64,000 nt of DNA, from positions 62,001 to 126,000 of the forward strand of contig CANQSM010000001.1 in NCBI GenBank assembly GCA_947626525.1, read 5' to 3'. This stretch comes from an uncultured Phocaeicola sp. GTDB taxonomy: Bacteria; Bacteroidota; Bacteroidia; Bacteroidales; Bacteroidaceae. A program made the translations under genes and the position numbers. Positions 1-9,877 of this stretch are shown piece by piece (the stretch's first letter is position 1; each line of letters opens with the position of its first letter). A model generated the notes under the pieces. It was not told where the DNA came from. It saw only the letters and a program-made list of their open reading frames with translations, and searched no databases.

Positions 1-883
1 GATAAGCTGTCAATTCATTTTGAAACTGTATGTCATGCTCCGCTAAATTCTTAATTTCATTTTCCCGTTCACGACGCAATTTCGCACAAACGGGACCCAG
101 CAACCTCATCACCACATTATCCATGATATGATGCCCTTGTATAAACATATATGTATTGTCTGGCGTGACTCCTAATTTTCGCAATTCTCCACGCAATGCA
201 TCAACTTCGTACACGGCAAAGGCATACTCTTTTTCCAACCGTTTTAATTTCCTCTCCACTAATTTCTGCACCCGCTGCAAAGAAATCTCCGGATGGTATA
301 TGTCCACATGATCGAGCTTCACCACATTACAGAAATCTAATAACGAAAACCTACTTAACTTGTGTTTGCGATAGAACCAGATAGACCAGATAAACAACGG
401 GTAAGTAATTTGGGAATATAATCGCATAAAGGCAGGGAAATCAATTACCGGACGGTCGTTTAAGGTAGCCATCACGCATACCTGGTGCAAACTCTCCGCA
501 TAACACTGGTAATTCTCTATGGCATAAGCATACGTGTGAAAAATATACTTGCTATGAATGATACGACGTGATGTATTGGTCGCTCCTTGCAACAGATAAT
601 CGTAATCACTATCGACACAGGCTATCATATTCTGCCCCAATGAACATCCCAACACATTCATCAGTACTGTTTTTTTCCCTTTGGCCAAAGAATGGGAAGA
701 AGGAAGCATGACTTGAAAACAATACTTTTCACTTTCAAACTCACCTAACAGTGTCCGCCAGAAAAAGACATCATCATAACTTTCCACGTACGCTATGATT
801 TTTTTCCGTGTATTTTTAGGCCTCAACTGATTGGCGGCCCCGACATAGAGTGAATTCAGGTTTTCTATTAATCGTTTTCCCAT
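1..883 (-). CDS. DUF4435 domain-containing (TOPRIM-like) protein, 3' part off the left edge
   Basis: Not in ORF track because it runs off the edge. Minus-strand frame open from ATG at 883 to position 1: MGKRLIENLNSLYVGAANQLRPKNTRKKIIAYVESYDDVFFWRTLLGEFE...IACVDSDYDYLLQG...YAYAIENYQCYAESLHQV; VES-DD, DSDYD and ENY motifs typical of DUF4435. Confidence 0.8.
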   Translation of the reverse strand, partial: MGKRLIENLNSLYVGAANQLRPKNTRKKIIAYVESYDDVFFWRTLLGEFESEKYCFQVMLPSSHSLAKGKKTVLMNVLGCSLGQNMIACVDSDYDYLLQGATNTSRRIIHSKYIFHTYAYAIENYQCYAESLHQVCVMATLNDRPVIDFPAFMRLYSQITYPLFIWSIWFYRKHKLSRFSLLDFCNVVKLDHVDIYHPEISLQRVQKLVERKLKRLEKEYAFAVYEVDALRGELRKLGVTPDNTYMFIQGHHIMDNVVMRLLGPVCAKLRRERENEIKNLAEHDIQFQNELTAY

Positions 884-913
884 GTTTTATTCCCTATATT
901 AAAGACAGAGCAC

Positions 914-1756
914 CTATTCCCCTCCCGAAGGTTCCGTAATGTCACTCACCTCCGTTACAGCATCCAGCCAGCCATTCATAATCACAGCCGGAGAATGGGT
1001 GGTCAGAATAATCTGTACCTTATCATTCAGCTCACGGATTAAAGAGATAAGGCGTTGCTGCCACTCCACGTGCAAGGACACCTCCGGTTCGTCCATAAAC
1101 AATGTAAAGCGCTGATTATCCTGCACAAGGACAGTGAGAAGAATAGCCAATATCTGCTTCTCACCCGAAGAAAGCTGATAAGGATACAAGGTCTCCCCTA
1201 CCTGTTCAAAAGCAATCTCATTGCTTTTGCGCAAAACTTTCTTCCCTGTTTCGCCGAACAGTTCATCAATGATATCCTGAAACTTCTTCTTCGGCAAAGA
1301 CACTTCCGCAGCTTTGGCTTGCGCATCCGGATCTCCGGAAGAAAGCAGTTCGATAATCCGGTTCCCTATATTGACCTGATAATCCAAATAACGCCGTTGT
1401 AATTGGTAAATCTGCCAGTCCAACTCCGTACCGACATTCTTATCCACTATTTTTTCCAACAAATCCGAATGTATCAACGGCCGGTCGAAACTCCGAATGA
1501 CACTAAAACGAATAAAAGTGGCATCCTCAGGAAAGAAAGCCAACCGGACATTCGGTTCTTCCGTACCATTCAGCTCTCCGGAAACCATCAAATTCAGTCG
1601 ATGAATAGACTTATTGAGAATCGTACTCTTCCCTATCCCATTGATACCACTCAAGATATTCACATCCGGACGTAAATCCCATACAATATCCCTGTCTTTG
1701 CGTCCCCACAAAGATTTGATCTCAATACGCTTAATGTAATCCGCTTGCTTTTTCAT
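914..1756 (-). CDS. ABC-type AAA ATPase (AAA_21-like)
   Basis: Walker A GINGIGKST, signature LSSGEKQ, Walker B FTLFMDEPEVSLH, H-loop TTHSP; directly upstream of the DUF4435 gene on the same strand. Confidence 0.85.
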   Translation of the reverse strand: MKKQADYIKRIEIKSLWGRKDRDIVWDLRPDVNILSGINGIGKSTILNKSIHRLNLMVSGELNGTEEPNVRLAFFPEDATFIRFSVIRSFDRPLIHSDLLEKIVDKNVGTELDWQIYQLQRRYLDYQVNIGNRIIELLSSGDPDAQAKAAEVSLPKKKFQDIIDELFGETGKKVLRKSNEIAFEQVGETLYPYQLSSGEKQILAILLTVLVQDNQRFTLFMDEPEVSLHVEWQQRLISLIRELNDKVQIILTTHSPAVIMNGWLDAVTEVSDITEPSGGE

Positions 1757-1889
1757 GGTAAAACTCCTTTTTTAGACAACACAAGGTGCGATTGCAACAA
1801 AGGTAGGAATAAAAACCGAAAGAAAAAGAACGAGGTGGAAAAAAATAACCGTAACTTTGCTGCCCAATAAACCCTATACACATCGCATC

Positions 1890-2879
1890 ATGAAAAGTAA
1901 GAATTGTACCGGACACCTCTGTATGCTGATGGCCAGCATTGCATGGGGATTGATGTCCCCCATCGGAAAAGACATAATGAGTACCGAAGTAACCGCTCTT
2001 TCACTGGCCACTTTCCGTATGGTAGGAGGATCTGTTTGTTTCTGGATTGCCTCCCTGTTTGCCAAACATGAAGAAGTAAAGCCCCACGATTTGATGATGT
2101 TGTTCTTCGCCGCCTTATTTGCCATCGTATTCAATCAGGGAATGTTTATTTTCGGACTCTCACTCACCTCCCCCATCAATGCATCCATCATCACCACCAC
2201 GGCTCCCATCGCTACCATGATTCTGGCAGCCATTTACTTGCACGAGCCTGTCACAGGCAAAAAGGTTTGCGGGGTGTTCCTGGGAGCCATCGGAGCGCTG
2301 ATACTCATCCTTGGCAGTACGGGAAGCGGAGGCAGAAACAGCAGTATATGGGGAGATGTGATGTGTTTCATTGCCCAGATCAGTTTTGCTGCCTACCTGA
2401 CATTCTTCAAGAATCTGGTAACCAAGTACAAGCCTATTACCTGCATGAAATGGATGTTTACCTATGCGGCCATGTGTTTCATACCTTTCTCTTATAGGGA
2501 AGTTTCCGTTTTGCCTTTCGGAGAGATACCTGCCGGCACTTGGGGCGAAATCGCTTTCGTGATAGTCGGTGCCACTTTTATGACATTCCTATTGCTGATG
2601 TTTGCCCAAAAGATATTGCGCCCTACCGTGCTGAGTATGTACAACTACACCCAACCTATCGTAGCTTCCATCGTATCCGTGCTTATCGGTCTGGGCGCTT
2701 TCGGATGGCCGAAAGGAGTGGCAGCAGTACTGGTATTCGCCGGAGTCTACTTGGTCACCCAAAGCAAATCCCGTGCACAAATGTTACAGGAGACAATCCC
2801 AAACACACCCGCTTTCCACGGCAGGGCTTCCTTAAAAAGAGACTCCGACGAGGATGAAAGGAAAAAAGAGACCGAATAA
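1890..2879 (+). CDS. DMT superfamily EamA-type transporter
   Basis: About 10 hydrophobic segments and duplicated EamA repeats (HLCMLMASIAWGLMSPIGKDIM...; LHEPVTGKKVCGVFLGAIGALILIL). ORF track starts at 1857; the internal Met at 1890 (MKSKNCTGH) is more plausible. Confidence 0.85.
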   Translation: MKSKNCTGHLCMLMASIAWGLMSPIGKDIMSTEVTALSLATFRMVGGSVCFWIASLFAKHEEVKPHDLMMLFFAALFAIVFNQGMFIFGLSLTSPINASIITTTAPIATMILAAIYLHEPVTGKKVCGVFLGAIGALILILGSTGSGGRNSSIWGDVMCFIAQISFAAYLTFFKNLVTKYKPITCMKWMFTYAAMCFIPFSYREVSVLPFGEIPAGTWGEIAFVIVGATFMTFLLLMFAQKILRPTVLSMYNYTQPIVASIVSVLIGLGAFGWPKGVAAVLVFAGVYLVTQSKSRAQMLQETIPNTPAFHGRASLKRDSDEDERKKETE

Positions 2880-2924
2880 GGACGAACGTCTTAATCTTCA
2901 CACTTTAAACATATCATACGAAAC

Positions 2925-4826
2925 ATGCCTTCATCTTCCTTGTCTGTCCTGCAGCGGCAATACGAATTACTGGAAATAGAATATAACCACGAAAAAGAAC
3001 TATTCCTGCAAGAGAACGATCGGATGGGACTGGACCGAAAAGTACGCAAAGGCATCTGCTGGTATCCGTTGTCGGTAGGCTCCAGCTACTACAACTCACT
3101 CAATCAACTGGTCGTAGAAGTATCTCGTACCGACCATCTTGACGAAGAACATCAGTTCGAATTCGGACGTCCTGTCCAGTTTTTCAATCTGGATGTAGAA
3201 CAAAGTGCCCACCGTTATCTACCTTTTACGGCTACCGTCAACTATGTAAAAGACAACCACATGGTGGTCATCCTGCCCGGAACCGATGCGCTTCACGCGC
3301 TGCGTGACGCCGAACGCCTCGGCATCCAATTGGGATTCGATGAGAATGTATTCAAATTAATGTTCGCTTCGCTAAAAGCTGCCCTAAACGATACGGACGG
3401 ACGACTGGCCGAGTTACGCGAAATATTCCATGGCCCGCGTCCGGCTACGGAACTGTCGTTTGCTCCGATCCGCTTTCCTTGGCTGAACGCTTCGCAGGAA
3501 CAGGCTGTAAACAAAGTGCTCCGAGCCAAAGATGTGGCCATCGTACACGGCCCTCCGGGAACCGGTAAAACAACCACTCTGGTAGAAGCCATTTACGAAA
3601 CGCTGCACCGGGAAAGTCAGGTATTGGTCTGTGCACAAAGCAACATGGCTGTCGACTGGATTTCGGAAAAGCTCGTAGACCGAGGTATTCCTGTACTGCG
3701 TATAGGCAATCCGGTACGGGTAAACGATAAAATGCTCTCTTTTACTTACGAGCACCGCTTCGAGGCACACCCCGACTATCCCTTGTTGCACAGCATACGC
3801 CGTACCATACGCCAATTGTATGAAATCCGGCAGAAAGGCTCATCGGAAAGCATCCGCAAAAAGATTCATTCCCTGCGTGACCGGGCCGACGATTTGGAGA
3901 TACGTATCCATGAAGCGCTTTTCAGTGAAGCACGTGTAGTAGCCTGTACCCTGTCCGGTGCCGCCAACAAACAGCTTTTCCGACAACACTTCGACACTCT
4001 GTTCATCGATGAGGCGGCCCAGGCACTCGAAGCCGCTTGCTGGATTGCCATCCGCAAGGCCCATCGGGTCATCCTGGCCGGCGACCATTGCCAACTTCCG
4101 CCCGTCGTCACCAGCTATGAAGCGTTAAAAGGAGGACTGGGCACAACTCTGATGCAACGTATCGTAAAGAACAAGCCGGAGTGCGTCTCCCTGCTCCGGA
4201 TTCAATACCGGATGAACGATACGATCATGCGTTTTTCGTCCGAATGGTTCTATCAAGGACATGTGCAATCGGCACCGGAAGTCAAGCACCGAGGCATATT
4301 GGACTACGACACCCCCATCGTATGGGTCAATACGGAAGAGCTCGAAGGCAAGGAAGAATTCGTGGAAAGAGGATCCGGACGCATAAACAAAAGCGAGGCC
4401 GAACTCACCATGCACTACTTGGAAGCATATCTCACCCGCATCGGAAAACAACGCATCCTGGAAGAACGGATAGACATCGGTGTCATTTCCCCCTATCAGG
4501 CACAAGTCCACTATCTGCGCCAGCTGTTACGGAAACATCCTTTCTTCTCTCCATACAGACAACTGATTTCCGTCAATACCGTCGACGGTTTCCAAGGACA
4601 AGAACGGGACGTTATCCTTATCAGCCTGGTTCGGGCCAACGAAAACGGGAACATCGGCTTCCTCAATGACTTGCGGCGAATGAATGTAGCCATGACACGG
4701 GCCCGCATGAAGCTGATCATCTTAGGAGACGCGTCCACGCTCACCCGACATCCCTTCTACCGACAACTGTATGAATACGCCTTTTCAGCCAGCCGAACAA
4801 ATACCGGCAAGCTTTCCGGCGAATAG
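2925..4826 (+). CDS. SF1 DNA/RNA helicase (UPF1/IGHMBP2-like, AAA_11/AAA_12)
   Basis: HGPPGTGKTTTLVEAI, DTLFIDEAAQALE, LAGDHCQLPP, SVNTVDGFQGQERDVILISLVR, NVAMTRAR motifs. Confidence 0.92.
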   Translation: MPSSSLSVLQRQYELLEIEYNHEKELFLQENDRMGLDRKVRKGICWYPLSVGSSYYNSLNQLVVEVSRTDHLDEEHQFEFGRPVQFFNLDVEQSAHRYLPFTATVNYVKDNHMVVILPGTDALHALRDAERLGIQLGFDENVFKLMFASLKAALNDTDGRLAELREIFHGPRPATELSFAPIRFPWLNASQEQAVNKVLRAKDVAIVHGPPGTGKTTTLVEAIYETLHRESQVLVCAQSNMAVDWISEKLVDRGIPVLRIGNPVRVNDKMLSFTYEHRFEAHPDYPLLHSIRRTIRQLYEIRQKGSSESIRKKIHSLRDRADDLEIRIHEALFSEARVVACTLSGAANKQLFRQHFDTLFIDEAAQALEAACWIAIRKAHRVILAGDHCQLPPVVTSYEALKGGLGTTLMQRIVKNKPECVSLLRIQYRMNDTIMRFSSEWFYQGHVQSAPEVKHRGILDYDTPIVWVNTEELEGKEEFVERGSGRINKSEAELTMHYLEAYLTRIGKQRILEERIDIGVISPYQAQVHYLRQLLRKHPFFSPYRQLISVNTVDGFQGQERDVILISLVRANENGNIGFLNDLRRMNVAMTRARMKLIILGDASTLTRHPFYRQLYEYAFSASRTNTGKLSGE

Positions 4827-6229
4827 ACATGCGCTCCTTCATGATAATGATACACAATACTCCCCTCCTCATACACGGCATTCAACTCCGGTTCTTTCTC
4901 CTCCATCACCAGTCCTTTCCTGCCTAACAACTCATAGACCGGAGTTGCGCCCCGCGCACAGATGACAGCTCCTTTCGGATCGCTCCATAAATCCTCCGCA
5001 CCGGCAGTAATAAACAAGGTACGCGGAGCAAGCAAAGCAATGAAAGCATGCACATCTATTTTCAGATTAGCCACCTTACGGGGTAGATAATTCCCCTCTT
5101 CCAATGCCCCGCAATACTTCATCATGTTACCGGCGAACCAATAATAAGGAATAAATTCAAGATCCTCTCCAAAATGACGATGCACCGGCGTCACTCCCAA
5201 ACAGCCGGAGCAACCTGCATACACAACATATATGCGCGAATCGAACACGGCAGCGATGATAGCTGTTTTCCCTAATCGGGAGAAACCAATCACACCACAT
5301 TTATCCGTGTCAATCTGTTCTGATTCCGTCTCCTCCAGACGGTCTATCAGACGACTTACGCCCCATGCCCAGGCACGCAGCGTTCCCCAATCCTGAGGCT
5401 TACGCCAGTTCCCTTTATTGACCAGTCCTATCAGGTAATCGCTTAAAAAGGCACCATGGTCAGGTTGCAGAGCCTGATGATCAAATTCCAGATATCCCCA
5501 TCCCTGTTCAAAAAACGCTTTCTTAAATTCCTGACGGCACTCTCCGATATGAATCATAACCGGAACCTTTTTCCCCTTCTTAAGACCAACGGGCAACCAC
5601 AATCTGGCCTTAATCAGCGGCACATGCTTTATTTCCGGGAACAAGGAAGTATTGATACTCCCCACCATCTCCTTGCAGACAGACAAGCCACATACCGAAT
5701 CCTGAATTTCACGCACATTGACCTGCCAACTGACAGACAAGTTCTTGGCCTCCTCCGGAACATACCCCCAAATATCTTCCTGGCATCTTTCCAACAATTC
5801 CGGATATCGCTTGTTCCACCACAACTCCGGCGTATCAATAACCGTACCGTCCTCAGCCCGAAGCAAATCTATCGGCTCATACGTACCCGCCCGCTCTTCC
5901 TTGTAATTGCTCCACAATCCCCAATCCGTACGGAAGAAGTAAAGGTTCTTGGGAGACCCTTCGCCATATTCTTCCGTGTCGGCCCAACCATACGGACTGT
6001 CTGAAAGGGAATCGGGATAACGGGGAGTTGTCCCTTTCGGACGATTCGGATCCATACGGGTTGAAGGAAGCGCAGGCAATTGGATTCCTAACTGTTCCAA
6101 CATTTGCTCCTTATGCGTGTTTTTGGCAAGACTATCCGGAGGATAAGCAGGAAATTTAGTTTGAGCCATTATAGAAAAGCAACTTCCAGCCATAAAAAGG
6201 AGTGACGCAATTTTAGATATGGGGGTCAT
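4757..6229 (-). CDS. Secreted CE15-like (glucuronoyl esterase-type) alpha/beta hydrolase
   Basis: Signal peptide MTPISKIASLLFMAGSCFSIMAQ; nucleophile elbow GVIGFSRLGKTAIIAAVFDSRI; LLAPRTLFITAGAEDLWSDPKG; C-terminal His in HYHEGAHVYSP. Confidence 0.65.
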   Translation of the reverse strand: MTPISKIASLLFMAGSCFSIMAQTKFPAYPPDSLAKNTHKEQMLEQLGIQLPALPSTRMDPNRPKGTTPRYPDSLSDSPYGWADTEEYGEGSPKNLYFFRTDWGLWSNYKEERAGTYEPIDLLRAEDGTVIDTPELWWNKRYPELLERCQEDIWGYVPEEAKNLSVSWQVNVREIQDSVCGLSVCKEMVGSINTSLFPEIKHVPLIKARLWLPVGLKKGKKVPVMIHIGECRQEFKKAFFEQGWGYLEFDHQALQPDHGAFLSDYLIGLVNKGNWRKPQDWGTLRAWAWGVSRLIDRLEETESEQIDTDKCGVIGFSRLGKTAIIAAVFDSRIYVVYAGCSGCLGVTPVHRHFGEDLEFIPYYWFAGNMMKYCGALEEGNYLPRKVANLKIDVHAFIALLAPRTLFITAGAEDLWSDPKGAVICARGATPVYELLGRKGLVMEEKEPELNAVYEEGSIVYHYHEGAHVYSPESLPVFVRLAEKAYSYSCR

Positions 6230-6349
6230 AGCGCAATTTTTTAGTATTCCCGACTAAGATAAGTTCAAAATTATAAAATCTTACAACCTGAGAGGCGCAC
6301 ATTCATTAAAAAGAGAGAAAATATTTACTCCATCACACAAGGTATAAAA

Positions 6350-7453
6350 TCAATGCCCTTTCATGGAACCTTCCAGCTGACCTATCGGAGTCCCGATAAA
6401 GAAGAAATTGTTCACCGGCATTTCCGGCAACAGACTGCGAAGAAATTTCGCCGCACGCTGCCTTACGGCTTCATCCTTCGTAGGGAACATAGCCGAAAAG
6501 TTCAACATCAATGAATTACGCTCCTCTTCCGGTAGATTTTTCATCTCCTTTTGGCAAAAATCCAAATAAGCGTTGAGGTCCCCTTTGGCGTGACATTCAA
6601 TGAACTCACACGCCTTTGCATACGTTTCCAACTTGTCCAGCTCCGCCAATCCCTTCTTTATGGCCAGATAATCCGCTTCGTCATAAGGAACATATCCGCA
6701 TAAGTAGTCAATCACTTGCCTCTTATACAACTGGTCAATTTGTTTGGCTATGGCCTCTTTTACCGTTTCATCGAATTCGTCGCGGTGAGCGATCATAAAC
6801 TTGGCGGTTTCAGCTAACGGCGTATCCGTATACGTCATATAGATGAAGAGATTTTCCGCTTTCAACCTCTCTTTATCGCTCAAGTTCTCGAAATAACCGT
6901 TCACCATCTCCGTTACTTCTTTCATTTTAACTTCATCCGTTCCACGGCTCCTCTGTGCTTCCTGCTTTTTCAATCCGGCATAAGAAGAAATCAAATCAGC
7001 CGTCCGTTCTCCGCTTTCGTAGCGTTGTTTCAAACGTTCCGGCGTTTTCTCCGGGTCAGCAATACGGTCGATATCATTCACGAAAGCCCATCCGTCGGGA
7101 TTGCCTCCCTCTTTCGTCCCCAACACCTTTTCATTCGCATCCAGCACGATAAAGGTAGGATAAGCCTTGACGGCATGTTTTCGAGCCAGCTCTTTCCCTT
7201 CTTTCTCCGCATTTACCTTCAAGCAGACAAACTTCGCATTGAAATAATCGCCCACCTCTTTCTGTGGAAACACTTGGTTCATCATCATCTTGCAAGGGCC
7301 GCACCAATCGGTGTAAAAGTCCAAGAACAACATTTTGTCTTCCGCCTTGGCAGCGGCTACCGCCTCCTCATAGGTGATATGACGGAAATCAGTCTGAGCC
7401 GCGCACGGCAAGGCCGCCATCGCGACCATTGCCACAAATAGATTCTTTTTCAT
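6350..7453 (-). CDS. Thioredoxin-fold protein, periplasmic
   Basis: DFYTDWCGPCKMMMNQVF active-site motif after a signal peptide (MMKKNLFVAMVAMAALPCAAQ; likely start 7453, ORF extends to 7483). Confidence 0.88.
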   Translation of the reverse strand: MKKNLFVAMVAMAALPCAAQTDFRHITYEEAVAAAKAEDKMLFLDFYTDWCGPCKMMMNQVFPQKEVGDYFNAKFVCLKVNAEKEGKELARKHAVKAYPTFIVLDANEKVLGTKEGGNPDGWAFVNDIDRIADPEKTPERLKQRYESGERTADLISSYAGLKKQEAQRSRGTDEVKMKEVTEMVNGYFENLSDKERLKAENLFIYMTYTDTPLAETAKFMIAHRDEFDETVKEAIAKQIDQLYKRQVIDYLCGYVPYDEADYLAIKKGLAELDKLETYAKACEFIECHAKGDLNAYLDFCQKEMKNLPEEERNSLMLNFSAMFPTKDEAVRQRAAKFLRSLLPEMPVNNFFFIGTPIGQLEGSMKGH

Positions 7454-7507
7454 CATATTGTCAGTTTTCTTATAAAACATCAATGAATGGAGTGTATTCC
7501 GTCACAA

Positions 7508-9031
7508 TCAGTCGGTCAACGGAAAACTATCACCTCCGTAACCTTGGAAAGACTGCGACGCATAGCGCACGCTTTTCACCTTTCCGGTTCCGCTCACGCT
7601 CTTCTCCGGTTGCCCATCGGGAAGTCCCCCAAGCATATTGTAAAAATAAAGATGGTAATCGGATCCCCCTTTCGAGGTTCCTACAATCAAATAGTCCATA
7701 TTCCACATCATACCGTACATGCCCATATACTGGTTAGAGACATATTGTATCGTTTCATCGGCAGGTATGCCGGACAAGGGCATAGATACCTCCTCTCCCG
7801 TATTCCAATCGTACCCATACAGTTTGTTTCCGTCCACACAGTAAATCCATGTGGCATCCGGCCCGTTTACACTTATCAGCTCCGCTTTCGCCAGACAGGA
7901 AGAAGGAGATACCGCACTCAACTCCGAAACCACCCCATCAGAGCCTACGGTGTAGACCGCACGCGCCTTTGTCTCCTTATCCTGCATGACAAAACAGGAA
8001 ACTCCCCCACTGACATAACTTGTCCCGGCCGCAACACACTCGTATGCGGACATATCGACCGGTATACCCTCGGCATCCGTGGCCTCTGTCACACCTCCGT
8101 TATAATCCACCAAATAGAACCTCGAACCGGATTCATCCCACCAAACTATGTAGTAACAATTCGAATCTCCCCAAGCGAGATGGACACTTCCTCCGGTAGC
8201 CATCCCGGGAATGCCGTACTTTCCACTCCCCTTGGAGCTATCACCCATGTCACCGGCATAATTGCTCCTCATTCCTCTATTCGAAAGATAATAAACGCTC
8301 CACACGCCATGCACCACCGCATAAGGCTGTTCGTCAGCCTCCATCTCGCCATAAAGCAGGTTGGTACGGTCGAAAAACCGTTTCAGATCCGTTGTCCTGA
8401 ACATATTGATGTCTCCCGATTGGGATATCACGCTCAGCAGATGATCGTATTTCATACAATTGTCATCCGTATCGATGTACCAATGATTGTATGCTATGGA
8501 CAAATTGCGGGGCTTTCCCTGCATGGGTCCACCGTCCCGCACCTTACTCAACAAATTCTCGTTCAACATCCCGTCTTCCTGCCACAAGTCCACGTCCGTA
8601 TTTCCGTCATCCGTTTCTTTCAATATGTAAAAGCCTTGCGAGAACAGGGTGGTAACCAGCACATCGGCCGTCCGGCTTACCGTATATCCATTTTCAATGG
8701 CCGTCACTTCCAACTTCAATATATATTCGCCCGGAGCCAGATTTACCTCATAAGAAAGGTTCCGCTCCTCTCCTATGACCTCCGGCTGAATCAAATCGCC
8801 ATTACTGTCCTGCTCAGGTACGATAGACCACTTGTACGCAAGTTCCGGGTATCCGCTTTCGATAGCAGGAGTAACTTCCAGTTTCTTTCCCGAATAAGAA
8901 ACGACCGGCGCCAACTCTCCAAAATCATCGATGACGATCTCCTCTATATAACCTCCCACGGAACTATCGTCATTAAAGCAAGCGCTCAACAAACAAGCGC
9001 CCATTATCATAGTCATTAATTCTTTTCTCAT
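7508..9031 (-). CDS. PKD-like family lipoprotein
   Basis: Lipoprotein signal MRKELMTMIMGACLLSAC; Ig/PKD-like N-terminus (VEVTPAIESGYPELAYKWSIVP-type sequence); position downstream of SusD-DUF4843. Confidence 0.7.
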   Translation of the reverse strand: MRKELMTMIMGACLLSACFNDDSSVGGYIEEIVIDDFGELAPVVSYSGKKLEVTPAIESGYPELAYKWSIVPEQDSNGDLIQPEVIGEERNLSYEVNLAPGEYILKLEVTAIENGYTVSRTADVLVTTLFSQGFYILKETDDGNTDVDLWQEDGMLNENLLSKVRDGGPMQGKPRNLSIAYNHWYIDTDDNCMKYDHLLSVISQSGDINMFRTTDLKRFFDRTNLLYGEMEADEQPYAVVHGVWSVYYLSNRGMRSNYAGDMGDSSKGSGKYGIPGMATGGSVHLAWGDSNCYYIVWWDESGSRFYLVDYNGGVTEATDAEGIPVDMSAYECVAAGTSYVSGGVSCFVMQDKETKARAVYTVGSDGVVSELSAVSPSSCLAKAELISVNGPDATWIYCVDGNKLYGYDWNTGEEVSMPLSGIPADETIQYVSNQYMGMYGMMWNMDYLIVGTSKGGSDYHLYFYNMLGGLPDGQPEKSVSGTGKVKSVRYASQSFQGYGGDSFPLTD

Positions 9032-9067
9032 AATCGTCTAAATTTAAAATATCATTGGCTCTTTTAT

Positions 9068-9877
9068 CTAATCCCACCACGAAGGAGGGTCGAACACGAC
9101 CGGATCCAATACACCATCGCCATCCTCATCCGTATCCTCACGCAAAATGTCCAGCCCCTGACTTGTCCGTTCCGCATTTACCCGCTCCAGTTCCTGAGGC
9201 AACCATGCTGCCATATACGTCTGGTATCCTGAATCACCATTCATGAACTCTTCGATATACGCCTCGTCCCAGGCGTTTCCGGTCGCATCAATCATGAATT
9301 GATGTTTCCCGGGCCGATAAGGACCGAAAGCATAGTCCAAATAATAAGCTTCCCAATTGTCCGGTTTCGATAACTTATCGGTAAAAAGAATCTCGCGATA
9401 ACTGAACGATTCATATCCGGCCTTAAAATACTCATTTTCCTTCACAGCCACCCGCAATACGACCGTTTTCTTTTTCAGCGAACCGTCACGCAACAGCACC
9501 ACCGGTACCCGTGTTTTCACGGCTCCGGCAGGTACCACATAAAACCTCTTCAAGTCCGCATTATCAAACGCCACATAATGCACTCCCGGCTCGGCGTCAT
9601 CGCCTTCGGTAGCCACCTGCCGCAGTTCCAAAGCGCGCTCTTTATCCGACACAAAACCCATCGTCGACATCTCAAGCCACACCGTATCGTTTTCCACATC
9701 TCCATGATAGACAAACGAATAAGAAATTTCTTTCCTCTCCGATGAAGAATTCGGCAATATGAAGTTCAACCGGCACACATCCGTATCATACACAGGCAAA
9801 TCTTCTTCACAACTTGTCGCCATATACAATCCGCAACAAATCCCTATACAGTATATAAATCTTTTCATATCCATCAT
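9068..9877 (-). CDS. DUF4843-like lipoprotein
   Basis: Lipobox ATSCEED; size and position immediately after SusD; VYDTDVCRLNFILP N-terminal pattern. Confidence 0.7.
   Translation of the reverse strand: MMDMKRFIYCIGICCGLYMATSCEEDLPVYDTDVCRLNFILPNSSSERKEISYSFVYHGDVENDTVWLEMSTMGFVSDKERALELRQVATEGDDAEPGVHYVAFDNADLKRFYVVPAGAVKTRVPVVLLRDGSLKKKTVVLRVAVKENEYFKAGYESFSYREILFTDKLSKPDNWEAYYLDYAFGPYRPGKHQFMIDATGNAWDEAYIEEFMNGDSGYQTYMAAWLPQELERVNAERTSQGLDILREDTDEDGDGVLDPVVFDPPSWWD

Noticed and set aside
7487-9019. 510-aa + strand ORF spanning almost exactly the PKD-like lipoprotein gene
   Set aside because: Mirror frame of a real lipoprotein gene that is in operon with SusCD; translation has no recognisable motif or signal.
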